From contig CACZHW010000025.1 in the NCBI GenBank assembly GCA_902781095.1, positions 1-37,427 on the forward strand: 37,427 nucleotides of DNA, read 5' to 3'. The notes under the pieces were generated by a model. That model was given only the letters and a program-made list of their open reading frames with translations. It had not been told where the DNA came from and did not search any database. The DNA is from an uncultured Eubacteriales bacterium. GTDB lineage: Bacteria > Bacillota > Clostridia > Christensenellales > Aristaeellaceae. Every line of letters begins with the position of its first letter. Position 1 is the first letter of the stretch. This document shows, piece after piece, positions 15,087-23,645 of this stretch. Made by a program: the position numbers and the translations under genes.

Positions 15087-17513
15087 TCATTCAATTACAC
15101 ACTCCACGCTATGCTCTCCCGCACCGGCGGGGATCAGCGTCCCGTCCAGCGGTTTGCCGTCCAGCGCCAGGCGGACGGTTCCCTTTTCGTCGCCGGAGCG
15201 GTTGACGATGTGGATGCGATAGGTCGCGCCGCGGAACCTGCGCGTCACGCGGACCTCCGGAAGCTCCGCCGGCAGGCAGGGATCGACGCGCAGGCCGTCG
15301 TAGTCGGGCCGGATGCCCAGGATCCCCTGGGACACCGCGTAGAAACTCCAGGCGGAGGTGCCCGTCAGCCAGCTGTTCTTGGCCTCGCCGAAGCGCGGCG
15401 CGAAGGGGCCCGCCACCATCTGGCTGTAGACATAGGGTTCCGTGCGGTGCAGCCGCTGGTCCTCGATGTAGGCGGGACAGGTGCGGCGGTACAGGTCGAA
15501 CGCCTTGCCGCCGTGGCCCAGAGCCGCCTGCGCCAGCACCACCCACGGGTTGTTGTGGCAGAAAATGCCGCCGTTTTCCTTGTATCCGGGCGGATAGGAG
15601 CTGATCTCGCCCAGCTCCGTGTGATAGCGCGTATAGGGCGGCGTCAGGATCGCGATGCCGTAGCGGCTGAGCAGCAGCCGCTCCACGGCGTCCAGCGCTT
15701 TCTGCGCGTAGCCTTCCTTTATACCCACGCCCGCCATGACCACGAAGCCCTGCGGTTCGATGTAGATGCGGCCTTCCTCGTTTTCATGCGAGCCGACCTT
15801 GTTTCCGTATGCGTCGTACGCGCGCAGGAACCACTCCCCGTCCCAGCCGGAGGACAGGACCGCCTGCTCCATCTCGTCCCGCCACGCCTCGGCCTGCCGC
15901 GCCTCCTCCTCCAGCCCGCAGATGCGGCACAGCGCGGCGTAGTCCGGCGCGACGGCGCAGAACATGCCCGCGATGAACACGCTCTCCGCCACGCCCGATT
16001 CGAAGTTCGCCGTCGTCTGGAAGCTCTCGCCGGGCGTCGTGGAGAAGCAGTTGAGGTTCAGGCAGTCGTTCCAGTCCGCCCTGCCGATGAGCGGCAGGCC
16101 GTGCGGCCCGCGGTGCTCCCTGGTGTAGTGCAGGCTGCGGCGCAGGTGCTCCATCAGCGGCCGGGCCAGCTTGTCGTCGTTGTCAAACGGCACGGGCTCC
16201 TCCAGGATCGCCGTATCGCCTGTTTCCTTTATATAAGCCGCGACGCCAAGGATGAGCCACAGGGGGTCGTCGTTGAAGCCGGAGCCCACGCCCAGGTTGC
16301 CCCGCTTGGTCAGCGGCTGGTACTGGTGGTAGGCGCTGCCGTCCGGAAACTGGGTGGCTGCGATGTCCAGGATGCGCTCCCTGGCGCGCTCCGGGATGAG
16401 GTGCACGAAGCCCAGCAGGTCCTGCGTGGAATCGCGGAACCCCATGCCGCGGCCGATGCCCGATTCGAAGTAGCTGGCCGAGCGGCTCATGTTGAAGGTG
16501 ACCATGCACTGGTACTGGTTCCAGATGTTGACCGCGCGGTCCAGCCGCTCGTCCCCGCTTTCGACCTGCATAACGGCGAGGAGCTCCGTCCAGTAGTCCG
16601 ACAGCTCGCGAAAGGCCGTGTCAAACTTCTCCTCCGTGTCAAACCGGGAGAGCAGCGCGTACGCCGGCGCCTTGTTGATGACGTTCGGCGCCGTGAATTT
16701 CGCCTCCGGCGGGTTCTCGCAGTAGCCCAGTACGAAGATGAAGCAGCGGCGTTCCCCGGGGGAAAGCGTCATGCGCAGGTTGTGGCTGCCGATGGGCGCC
16801 CAGCCGCTGGCCACGCTGCCGGCCGCTCTTCCCGCGCGGACCACGGCCGGGTCGTCAAAGCCACGGTACGCCCCCAGGAAAGTCTCCCTGTCCGTGTCAA
16901 AGCCGTCCACCGGCGCGTTGACCGCGTACACGGCAAAGTGGTTGCGGCGTTCGCGGTACTCCGTCTTGTGGTAGATCGCGCTGCCCTCCACCTCCACCTC
17001 GCCCGTGGAGAAGTTGCGCTGGAAGTTGGTGGAATCGTCCTGCGCGTTCCACAGACAGAATTCCACAAAGCTGAACAGTGAGACCCGCTTTTCTTCTGCG
17101 CTGCGGTTCTCCAGCTCCAGCCGGGTCACCAGCGCGTCGGCTCCCCGGGGCACCATGGCCGTTTCGGTCGCCCGCAGGCCCCCGCGTTCCCCCGTGATGC
17201 GCGTATACCCCATGCCGTGGCGGCACTCGTAGGCGTCCAGCACCGCGCGCACGGGCATCCACCCCGGCGTCCAGACGTCCCCGCCGTCGTTGATGTAGAA
17301 GTACTGCCCGCCCGCGTCCGTCGGCACGTTGTTGTAGCGGTAGCGCGTCAGGCGCAGCATCAGGGCGTCGCGGTAAAAGCTGTATCCGCCGGAGGTGTTG
17401 CTCATCAGCGTGAAGAAAGCCTCGCTGCCCAGGTAGTTGATCCAGGGAGAAGGCGTGTCGGGCCGCGTGATGACGTATTCCCTCGCGTTGTCGTCGTATC
17501 TTCCGTACTGCAT
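15087..17513 (-). CDS. Cellobiose phosphorylase, GH94
   Basis: An 808-residue cytosolic enzyme that cleaves cellobiose with phosphate into glucose-1-phosphate and glucose, saving ATP. Length and sequence match the classical GH94 cellobiose phosphorylases (about 810). The N-terminus has [19 protein letters not shown] and [10 protein letters not shown]. The catalytic aspartate is in [11 protein letters not shown], about residue 480, inside the (alpha/alpha)6 barrel. [18 protein letters not shown] forms the phosphate/active-site region. ATG 17513 follows a GGGGG site; an upstream frame to 17621 would run through the operator and promoter and is rejected. It is divergent from lacI and, with the ABC transporter and beta-glucosidase, forms a cellobiose-use locus. 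A LacI-type operator sits between promoter and start. Confidence 0.92.
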   Translation of the reverse strand: MQYGRYDDNAREYVITRPDTPSPWINYLGSEAFFTLMSNTSGGYSFYRDALMLRLTRYRYNNVPTDAGGQYFYINDGGDVWTPGWMPVRAVLDAYECRHGMGYTRITGERGGLRATETAMVPRGADALVTRLELENRSAEEKRVSLFSFVEFCLWNAQDDSTNFQRNFSTGEVEVEGSAIYHKTEYRERRNHFAVYAVNAPVDGFDTDRETFLGAYRGFDDPAVVRAGRAAGSVASGWAPIGSHNLRMTLSPGERRCFIFVLGYCENPPEAKFTAPNVINKAPAYALLSRFDTEEKFDTAFRELSDYWTELLAVMQVESGDERLDRAVNIWNQYQCMVTFNMSRSASYFESGIGRGMGFRDSTQDLLGFVHLIPERARERILDIAATQFPDGSAYHQYQPLTKRGNLGVGSGFNDDPLWLILGVAAYIKETGDTAILEEPVPFDNDDKLARPLMEHLRRSLHYTREHRGPHGLPLIGRADWNDCLNLNCFSTTPGESFQTTANFESGVAESVFIAGMFCAVAPDYAALCRICGLEEEARQAEAWRDEMEQAVLSSGWDGEWFLRAYDAYGNKVGSHENEEGRIYIEPQGFVVMAGVGIKEGYAQKALDAVERLLLSRYGIAILTPPYTRYHTELGEISSYPPGYKENGGIFCHNNPWVVLAQAALGHGGKAFDLYRRTCPAYIEDQRLHRTEPYVYSQMVAGPFAPRFGEAKNSWLTGTSAWSFYAVSQGILGIRPDYDGLRVDPCLPAELPEVRVTRRFRGATYRIHIVNRSGDEKGTVRLALDGKPLDGTLIPAGAGEHSVECVIE

Positions 17514-17538
17514 GGTGATCCCCCTGTTCTTCGATGAT

Positions 17539-17552
17539 CGAAATCGTTTTAG
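17539..17552. promoter_or_regulatory. LacI-family operator 1 (cellobiose phosphorylase promoter)
   Basis: Minus strand CTAAAACGATTTCG, downstream of the -10 of the phosphorylase gene. It matches operators 2 and 3 in the CTAAAACGnTTT core. Position predicts repression. Confidence 0.75.
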
Positions 17553-17561
17553 GTCTTTCTT

Positions 17562-17590
17562 ATCATAATCGCAAGGCTGCACAAAATCAA
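17562..17590 (-). promoter_or_regulatory. Sigma-A promoter of the cellobiose phosphorylase gene
   Basis: Minus strand TTGATT (17585-17590), 17 bases, TATGAT (17562-17567). Confidence 0.75.
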
Positions 17591-17684
17591 GCCTTTCCCG
17601 CAAAATTCCGTTCAAAAGCAATGTTATATTTCATTTTTTACAATCTGCAAGAAAACAGAACCGCTATTTTATCGGCGGAGCGGC

Positions 17685-17713
17685 TTGCCAACTGCAGCCC
17701 CGTTTTTTATAAT
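17685..17713 (+). promoter_or_regulatory. Sigma-A promoter of the lacI-type gene
   Basis: TTGCCA (17685-17690), 17 bases, TATAAT (17708-17713). Confidence 0.78.
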
Positions 17714-17721
17714 AAAGGAAG

Positions 17722-17735
17722 CTAAACCGTTTTAG
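17722..17735. promoter_or_regulatory. LacI-family operator 2 (autoregulation of lacI)
   Basis: CTAAACCGTTTTAG is palindromic over 14 bases except one central pair. It lies at the expected start site of the lacI-type gene, right after its -10. Confidence 0.8.
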
Positions 17736-17770
17736 CGCAGGTCTTCCCCCGATACAGAAAGGAGATCACC

Positions 17771-18778
17771 ATGACCACCAGCATCCGTGATCTTGCCGCC
17801 GCCTGCGGTCTTTCCGTCTCCACCGTCAGCAAGGCGCTGAACGGTTATCCCGACGTGAGCGAAAAGACCCGCGAACAGGTGCGCCGCGCCGCGGAATCCC
17901 TCGGCTATCATCCCAGCGCCATCGCCCGGTCCCTCAAGACCGGCCGCAGCTTCAACCTGGGCGTTCTGTATTCCGACGACACGCAGAGCGGCTTTACCCA
18001 CAACTACTTCGGCCCCGTGCTGCAGGCCTTCAAGCAGGAGGCGGAGCGGCGCGGCTACGATATCACCTTCATCTCCAAAGGACAGCAGGGCATGACTTAC
18101 CTGCAGCACTGCCAGTTCCGCAGCATCGACGGCGTGTGCATCGTCTGCTCCCACTTCTCCGATCCGGAGGTGCAGGAGCTGCTCTCCGGTCCGCTGCCCG
18201 TCGTCACCGTCGACTACGTCTTCAACAACCGCAGCTGCATCCAGTCGGAAAACCGGCAGGGCATGGAGCTGCTCACCCGTTACGTGATCGCCCGCGGCCA
18301 CCGCAAAATCGCCTATATCTCCGGCGACGAAGGGGCCGTCTCCGGCGTTCGCGTCACCGCCTTCCGCCGTGTTTTGCGCGAGGCGGGCATCCCGCTGCTG
18401 GAGGCCTACGTGGCCGGCGGGCGCTATCACGATCCGGCCACCGCCCGCCGCGTCACCCGGAAGATCCTGGCCCTGCCCGACCCGCCCACCTGCATCCTGA
18501 TGCCGGACGACACGGCCGCACTGGGCGGCATGGACGCCATCCGCGCCGCAGGGCTTCGCATCCCGGAGGACATCTCCATCGCGGGATTCGACGGCGTACC
18601 CATCCTGCAGATGTGCAAGCCCCGCCTGACCACGGTCCGCCAGGATACGGAGGCCATCGGCATCGGCGCCGCGCGCAAGCTCATCCATCTGATCGAGGCG
18701 CCGGATACGACTTTCCCGGAGATTCTCTCCGTCCCCTGCAGCCTGCTCGAGGGCGAAACGGTCGGACTGCAGCATTGA
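17771..18778 (+). CDS. LacI-family transcriptional regulator of the cellobiose locus
   Basis: A 335-residue repressor-type regulator. Residues 1-60 are the LacI DNA-binding domain: SIRDLAAACGLSVSTVSKAL in the helix-turn-helix, then the hinge RRAAESLGYHPSAIARSL. Residues 65-335 form a periplasmic-binding-protein-like effector domain (FNLGVLYSDD, ISIAGFDGVPI). The effector is probably cellobiose, a cello-oligosaccharide or a product, judged by neighbours. Three 14-bp operators of one consensus lie at its own promoter, the phosphorylase promoter and the transport operon promoter. A GGAG site is 6-8 bases before the ATG. Confidence 0.92.
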   Translation: MTTSIRDLAAACGLSVSTVSKALNGYPDVSEKTREQVRRAAESLGYHPSAIARSLKTGRSFNLGVLYSDDTQSGFTHNYFGPVLQAFKQEAERRGYDITFISKGQQGMTYLQHCQFRSIDGVCIVCSHFSDPEVQELLSGPLPVVTVDYVFNNRSCIQSENRQGMELLTRYVIARGHRKIAYISGDEGAVSGVRVTAFRRVLREAGIPLLEAYVAGGRYHDPATARRVTRKILALPDPPTCILMPDDTAALGGMDAIRAAGLRIPEDISIAGFDGVPILQMCKPRLTTVRQDTEAIGIGAARKLIHLIEAPDTTFPEILSVPCSLLEGETVGLQH

Positions 18779-18796
18779 TTGTACATATTTAACAAA

Positions 18797-18810
18797 CAAA
18801 AACGTTTTAG
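18797..18810. promoter_or_regulatory. LacI-family operator 3 (transport operon promoter)
   Basis: CAAAAACGTTTTAG, on the opposite strand CTAAAACGTTTTTG. It ends six bases before the -35 of the ABC binding-protein promoter. An upstream site could repress by looping or could activate. Confidence 0.72.
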
Positions 18811-18816
18811 ATTTTC

Positions 18817-18845
18817 TTGACAGGAGAACTGTACGGGTTTACAAT
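18817..18845 (+). promoter_or_regulatory. Sigma-A promoter of the ABC transporter/beta-glucosidase operon
   Basis: TTGACA (18817-18822), 17 bases, TACAAT (18840-18845). Confidence 0.85.
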
Positions 18846-18918
18846 ACTGCCAGAAACGGACGGATCCCTCCGTCCCCACACGGGCGAAAGCCGCATCAAA
18901 AAGGAGGTTCTCCGAATT

Positions 18919-20247
18919 ATGAAGAAAGTCATGAGTCTGGTTCTCGCGCTGGTGCTCGTCGCGCTGGCCAGTGCCGTCATCGCCGATGAAGGCAAGGTGC
19001 TCAACATCTGGTGCTGGAACGACGAATTCCAGAGCCGCTTCAACGACTACTATCCCGGCGTCGCCGAGATCGCGGCCGACAAGTCCACCACCACCCTCAA
19101 AAACGGCGTGGTCGTCAACTGGATTATCAACCCGAACGCCGACAACAACTATCAGAACAAGCTGGACGAGCAGCTGGACAAGCAGTTCGAAGGCCAGCTG
19201 GCCGATGACGAGAAGATCGACATCTTCCTCATCGAAGCCGACTACGCCCTCAAGTACGTGGCTGACGAAGCCAGCCTCGACGTGCGCGCCGACATCGGCC
19301 TCACCGACGCCGACCTCGCCGACCAGTACGACTACACCCAGAAGATCGCCTCTGCCGACGGCGTCCTCAAGGGCGTAACCTGGCAGGCGACCCCGGGCCT
19401 GTTCGCCTACCGCCGCTCCATCGCCAAGGACGTGCTGGGCACCGACGATCCGGCCGCCGTGCAGGAAGCCCTCTCCGACTGGGACAAGTTCAACGCCGTG
19501 GCCGAGCAGGCTGCCGCGAAGGGCTACAAGATGCTCTCCGGCTATGACGACAGCTACCGCACCTTCTCCAACAACGTGTCCGCGCCCTGGGTTTCCGGCG
19601 ACACCGTGACCGTGGACCCCAACCTCATGAAGTGGGTTGAGCAGACCAAGGAATTCACCGACAAGGGCTACAACAACAAGACCTCCCTCTGGTCCGCCGA
19701 GTGGGCTGCCGACCAGAGCGCGGAAGGCAAGGTCTTCGGTTTCTTCTACAGCACCTGGGGCATCAACTTCACGCTCGTGGGCAACGCGGGTGAAGCCGGC
19801 TTCGGCGACTGGGCCGTCTGCTACGGACCGCAGCCGTATTACTGGGGCGGCACCTGGATCTGCGCCGCGAACGGCACGGACAACGTCGAGACCATCAAGG
19901 ACGTCATGCTGGCCCTTTCCACCGACAAGGACATCCTGAAGAAGATCACCCTCGACACCCAGGATTACACCAACAGCATCTCCGGCATGAGCGAGATCGC
20001 CAACGATCCGGCTTTCGGTTCCGACTTCCTCGGCGGCCAGAACCACGTCGCCCTCTTCCTGGAGGCCGCGCAGAAGATCGACATGAGCAACATCTCCGCC
20101 TATGACCAGGGCTGCAACGAGAAGTTCCAGCAGGCCTTTAAGAACTACTTCGACGGCAACGCGACCTTTGACGAGGCCAAGGCTGCCTTCGAAACCGCCA
20201 TCAAGGAACAGTATCCCGTCATCACCACCGTGGTGTGGCCGGAGTAA
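18919..20247 (+). CDS. ABC transporter sugar-binding protein (family 1 SBP)
   Basis: A 442-residue exported binding protein. Signal peptide MKKVMSLVLALV.., cleaved near AVIADEG. The mature part has the family-1 SBP layout: VLNIWCWNDEF at the start, IDIFLIEADYALKYV, then the aromatic sugar-contact region YYWGGTWICAANGT. It likely captures cellobiose or cellodextrins, given that it heads the operon with two permeases and a GH1 enzyme. It has no lipobox Cys, unusual for a Gram-positive SBP. AAGGAGG is 11 bases before ATG 18919. A longer frame from 18817 runs through the promoter and is rejected. Its own stop is followed by a strong stem-loop before the permease genes. Confidence 0.9.
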   Translation: MKKVMSLVLALVLVALASAVIADEGKVLNIWCWNDEFQSRFNDYYPGVAEIAADKSTTTLKNGVVVNWIINPNADNNYQNKLDEQLDKQFEGQLADDEKIDIFLIEADYALKYVADEASLDVRADIGLTDADLADQYDYTQKIASADGVLKGVTWQATPGLFAYRRSIAKDVLGTDDPAAVQEALSDWDKFNAVAEQAAAKGYKMLSGYDDSYRTFSNNVSAPWVSGDTVTVDPNLMKWVEQTKEFTDKGYNNKTSLWSAEWAADQSAEGKVFGFFYSTWGINFTLVGNAGEAGFGDWAVCYGPQPYYWGGTWICAANGTDNVETIKDVMLALSTDKDILKKITLDTQDYTNSISGMSEIANDPAFGSDFLGGQNHVALFLEAAQKIDMSNISAYDQGCNEKFQQAFKNYFDGNATFDEAKAAFETAIKEQYPVITTVVWPE

Positions 20248-20274
20248 GGATCCTCAAGACATCGTACCTTGTCA

Positions 20275-20301
20275 GGGGGCGGGCATTGCCCGCCCCCTTT
20301 T
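20275..20301 (+). terminator. Intercistronic stem-loop/partial terminator between binding protein and permeases
   Basis: GGGGGCGGGC (20275-20284), loop ATT, GCCCGCCCCC (20288-20297), TTTT. A perfect 10-bp GC stem with a short T-tract inside an operon. It probably lowers permease transcription relative to the binding protein or protects the upstream mRNA. Confidence 0.75.
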
Positions 20302-20326
20302 CAGCAGAAAGGCAGGCTGATGCCCC

Positions 20327-21265
20327 ATGACGGCAAACCGGAAAAAGAAGACGGGCGGTTCTGTCAGCTATGCAAAATACGGCTATTTCTTCATCGCGCC
20401 CTTCTTCCTCTCTTTTCTCCTTTTCCAGCTGATTCCGCTGGCTTCCACGGTTTACTACAGCTTCTTCTCCTATTTCCGCGACGGCCGCAAGTGGATCGGA
20501 CCCACCTTTGCCGGCCTCGACAACTACCGCTACCTCTTTTCCACCGATCTGCCGCGGTATCTCGGCAACACGCTGGTGCTCTGGCTCATCGGCTTTATCC
20601 CGCAGATTCTCGTCTCCCTGCTGCTGGCGGCCTGGTTTACGGACTACCGGCTGAACCTGCGCGGGCAGAGCTTTTTCAAAACCGTCATCTACATGCCGAA
20701 CCTGATCATGGCCTCAGCGTTCTCCATGCTTTTCTATACGCTGTTCGCGGACAGCGGCCCCGTCAATTCCGTGCTCCGGATCGTCGGCGTCACGCAGGAA
20801 GGCGCACCCATCCGCTTCTTTGCCAGCATCCTGGGGACGCGCGGGCTCATCGGCCTCATGAACTTCCTCATGTGGTTCGGCAACACGACGATCCTGCTGA
20901 TGGCGGCCATGATGGGCGTCGATTCAACGCTGTTCGAGGCGGCCGAAATCGACGGCTGCACGCCGCGGCAGATCTTCTTCAAGATCACGCTGCCGCTCAT
21001 CCGGCCCTTGCTCGTCTACGTGCTGATCACCTCCATGATCGGCGGCCTGCAGATGTTCGACGTGCCGCAGATCCTGACGCGCGGCTCGGGCGATCCCATG
21101 CGCAGCGCCATGACCATGATCATGTACCTGAACAACCACATGTTCTCCCGCAACTACGGGCGCGCCGGCGCAGTCTCCACGGTTCTGTTCCTCATCTGCG
21201 GCGTGCTGTGCGTCGTCGTCATGCGCTCGCTGGATTCTGACCGGAAGGAGGCCAGGCAGAAATGA
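20327..21265 (+). CDS. ABC sugar transporter permease (MalF/UgpA-type)
   Basis: A 312-residue inner-membrane permease with about six hydrophobic spans, the first at FFIAPFFLSFLLFQLIPLA. It carries the ATPase-docking EAA loop EAAEIDGCTPRQIFFKITLP. It partners the next permease and the upstream binding protein for cello-oligosaccharide import. No ATPase gene is in the operon, so a shared MsmK-like ATPase elsewhere is expected. Its stop overlaps the next start (ATGA, 21262-21265), so the two permeases are translationally coupled. Confidence 0.92.
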   Translation: MTANRKKKTGGSVSYAKYGYFFIAPFFLSFLLFQLIPLASTVYYSFFSYFRDGRKWIGPTFAGLDNYRYLFSTDLPRYLGNTLVLWLIGFIPQILVSLLLAAWFTDYRLNLRGQSFFKTVIYMPNLIMASAFSMLFYTLFADSGPVNSVLRIVGVTQEGAPIRFFASILGTRGLIGLMNFLMWFGNTTILLMAAMMGVDSTLFEAAEIDGCTPRQIFFKITLPLIRPLLVYVLITSMIGGLQMFDVPQILTRGSGDPMRSAMTMIMYLNNHMFSRNYGRAGAVSTVLFLICGVLCVVVMRSLDSDRKEARQK

Positions 21266-22137
21266 ACACTTCGTCCGTAAAGGCAAACGAGAAGAGCGCG
21301 TTGTTCAGCCTGCACGCGCGCAGGGCACTCGCCTACATCGTGCTCACCGTGCTGTGCTTCCTCTGCCTGTTCTTCTTCTACGTGCTGGCGATGAACGCCA
21401 CGCACAGCCACTACGAAATCCAGAGGGGCTTCAACCTGCTGCCGGGCCGGGACTTCATGAAAAACCTGTCCGCCACCCTCGCGGATTCCTCGCTGCCCGT
21501 CCTCAAGGGCATCCGGAATTCCCTGCTGATTTCCGCGCTCTCCGCGCTGCTCTCCATCTACTTTTCCGCCCTGACGGCCTACGGCATCTACGCCTATGAC
21601 TTCAGGCTGAAAAAGCTGGCCTTCACCTTCATCATCCTCATCATGTCCATGCCGACGCAGATTTCGGCCCTGGGCTTCGTCCGGCTCATCGGCCGCATGG
21701 GCGGCACCAACCACCTGTGGCCGCTGTTTCTGCCCGCCATCGCCAGCCCGACGGTCTTCTATTTCATGATCCAGTACATGAAGAGCAGCCTGCCCATGGA
21801 AATCGTGGAGGCGGCGCGCATCGACGGCTGCTCCGAATTCGGCACCTTCAACCGGGTCGTCCTCCCGCTGCTCAAGCCGGCGATGGCCGTGCAGGCCATC
21901 TTCTCCTTCGTCGCCTCCTGGAACAACTACTTCACCCCCGCGCTCATCCTGGACAGCAAGAACAACCCCACGCTGCCCATCCTGATCGCGACCCTGCGCA
22001 GCAAGGACGTCGCCAGCCTGGATATGGGCTCCGTGTACATGCTGATCGCCGTCGCCATCCTGCCGGTCATCCTCGTCTACCTGCTGCTCTCCAAGTTCAT
22101 CGTCGCCGGCGTAACGCTGGGCAGCGTGAAGGGCTGA
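21262..22137 (+). CDS. ABC sugar transporter permease (MalG/UgpE-type)
   Basis: A 291-residue membrane permease, second half of the heterodimer. The N-terminal span is LAYIVLTVLCFLCLFFFYVLA. The EAA loop is EAARIDGCSEFGTFNRVVLP. The C-terminus VAGVTLGSVKG is the usual MalG-like ending. It overlaps the upstream permease by four bases and is 40 bases before the beta-glucosidase gene, which keeps import and hydrolysis in one transcript. Confidence 0.92.
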   Translation: MNTSSVKANEKSALFSLHARRALAYIVLTVLCFLCLFFFYVLAMNATHSHYEIQRGFNLLPGRDFMKNLSATLADSSLPVLKGIRNSLLISALSALLSIYFSALTAYGIYAYDFRLKKLAFTFIILIMSMPTQISALGFVRLIGRMGGTNHLWPLFLPAIASPTVFYFMIQYMKSSLPMEIVEAARIDGCSEFGTFNRVVLPLLKPAMAVQAIFSFVASWNNYFTPALILDSKNNPTLPILIATLRSKDVASLDMGSVYMLIAVAILPVILVYLLLSKFIVAGVTLGSVKG

Positions 22138-22177
22138 GGCCGCAGACGCATCCCGCAGAACAGGAGAAATTGACACC

Positions 22178-23545
22178 ATGAGCTTTCCGAAAGACTTTCT
22201 CTGGGGCGCCGCCACGGCCTCCTATCAGATCGAGGGCGGCTGGAGGGAGGGCGGCAAGGGACCTTCCATCTGGGATGACCTGACCCACGAGCGGCGCGGC
22301 TTCATCCTGGACGGCTCCTCCGGCGATGAGGCCTGCGACCACTACCACCGCTTCCGCGAGGACGTGGCCCTGATGGCCGGCCTCGGCATCCGCAACTACC
22401 GCTTCTCCGTCAGCTGGCCGCGCATCCTGCCGGAAGGCACCGGCAGGGTCAACCCGGAGGGCATCCGCTTCTATTCCGATCTCGTGGACTGCCTGCTGGA
22501 ACACGGCATCCGCCCCTTCGTCACGCTGTACCACTGGGATCTGCCCCGCGGAATCTACCAGCGCGGCGCCTGGCTGAACGAGGAGATGCCGGAGTGGTTT
22601 GCCGCCTATGTGCGGGAAGTCGCCCTGGCGCTCGGCGACCGCGTGAAGGACTTTCTCACGATCAACGAGCCGCAGTGCGTCATCGGCCTGGGATACGTCT
22701 CCTGCGAGCAGGCGCCCGCCGTCAAGCTTCCCGCGCGCGACATCGTCCGCATGAGCCACATCCTGATGAAGTGCCACGGCCGCGCCGTACAGGTGCTGCG
22801 CGAAACCGTGCCCGGCGTGCGCGTGGGCTACGCGCCCTGCTCCGGGCCCGTACTGCCCGCAAGCGAAAAGCCGGAGGACGTGGAGGCCGCAAGGCGCGCC
22901 TACTTCGCCGTGCCCGACGACCCGGAGCGCTTCACCTGGTCGCCCGCCTGGTTCTCCGATCCCGTGATGCTGGGCGGGTATCCGCAGGACGCGCTCTCCG
23001 CCTTCGGCCATCTGCTGCCGGAAGGATGGGAAAAGGACCTCGCCGTCATCCATCAGCGGCTGGACTGGTACACGCAGAACATCTACAACGGCAACCTCAC
23101 CGTCCGCGCGGCGGACAACGCACGCGGCTACGAGGAAGTGCCGTATCCCGTCGGCGGAGAGCGGACGCTGATGGGCTGGCCCGTGACGCCGGATGCGCTC
23201 TATTGGGGCCCGAAATTCCTCTACGAGCGCTACCGCACGCCCATCCTCATCAGCGAAAACGGCATGAGCTGCCACGACTGGGTCTTCCCGGACGGGCGCG
23301 TGCACGATCCCGCCCGCATCGACTACCTGCGCCGCTACCTGTCCGCCCTCTCCCGCGCCGTCGCGGACGACACGGACGTGCGCGGCTACTTCTGCTGGTC
23401 CCTGCTGGACAACTTCGAGTGGAAGTTCGGCTACACCCAGCGCTTCGGCCTGGTGCACGTGGATTACGCCACACAAAAAAGAACGCCGAAGGACTCGGCG
23501 CTCTGGTATAAGGAAATCATGGAGACCAACGGGGCAGGGCTGTAA
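22178..23545 (+). CDS. Beta-glucosidase, GH1
   Basis: A 455-residue cytosolic (beta/alpha)8 retaining glycosidase that hydrolyses cellobiose and short beta-glucosides to glucose. It starts FPKDFLWGAATASYQIEGGW, the GH1 N-terminal signature with the sugar-binding Gln. The acid/base is Glu164 in TINEP and the nucleophile Glu360 in ISENG. The C-terminal substrate site is around WSLLDNFEWKFGY. It is the last gene of the transport operon and ends before a terminator. With the phosphorylase on the other side of lacI, the organism has both hydrolytic and phosphorolytic routes. A 6-phospho-beta-glucosidase is less likely because uptake is by ABC rather than PTS. Confidence 0.92.
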   Translation: MSFPKDFLWGAATASYQIEGGWREGGKGPSIWDDLTHERRGFILDGSSGDEACDHYHRFREDVALMAGLGIRNYRFSVSWPRILPEGTGRVNPEGIRFYSDLVDCLLEHGIRPFVTLYHWDLPRGIYQRGAWLNEEMPEWFAAYVREVALALGDRVKDFLTINEPQCVIGLGYVSCEQAPAVKLPARDIVRMSHILMKCHGRAVQVLRETVPGVRVGYAPCSGPVLPASEKPEDVEAARRAYFAVPDDPERFTWSPAWFSDPVMLGGYPQDALSAFGHLLPEGWEKDLAVIHQRLDWYTQNIYNGNLTVRAADNARGYEEVPYPVGGERTLMGWPVTPDALYWGPKFLYERYRTPILISENGMSCHDWVFPDGRVHDPARIDYLRRYLSALSRAVADDTDVRGYFCWSLLDNFEWKFGYTQRFGLVHVDYATQKRTPKDSALWYKEIMETNGAGL

Positions 23546-23610
23546 CAGCCTCTCCCGGATGGCGGATGATCTGTTCGAACCGTTCATCTATTGCGGCACA
23601 ACAAGAGCCA

Positions 23611-23645
23611 AAAGGCCAGCCTCACAATTGAGGCCGGCCTTTTTT
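23611..23645 (+). terminator. Intrinsic terminator after the beta-glucosidase operon
   Basis: AAAGGCCAGCCTCA (23611-23624), loop CAAT, TGAGGCCGGCCTTT (23629-23642), then more T. One A-C mismatch. Its T-run reaches the end of the convergent pnkp gene, whose stop is at 23644. Confidence 0.88.

Noticed and set aside
14958..17081. Plus-strand open frame opposite cellobiose phosphorylase
   Set aside because: Same antisense pattern; the minus strand encodes a complete GH94 enzyme.
18427..20046. Minus-strand open frame opposite lacI and the sugar-binding gene
   Set aside because: Crosses the lacI operator and promoter region and two real genes; no motifs.
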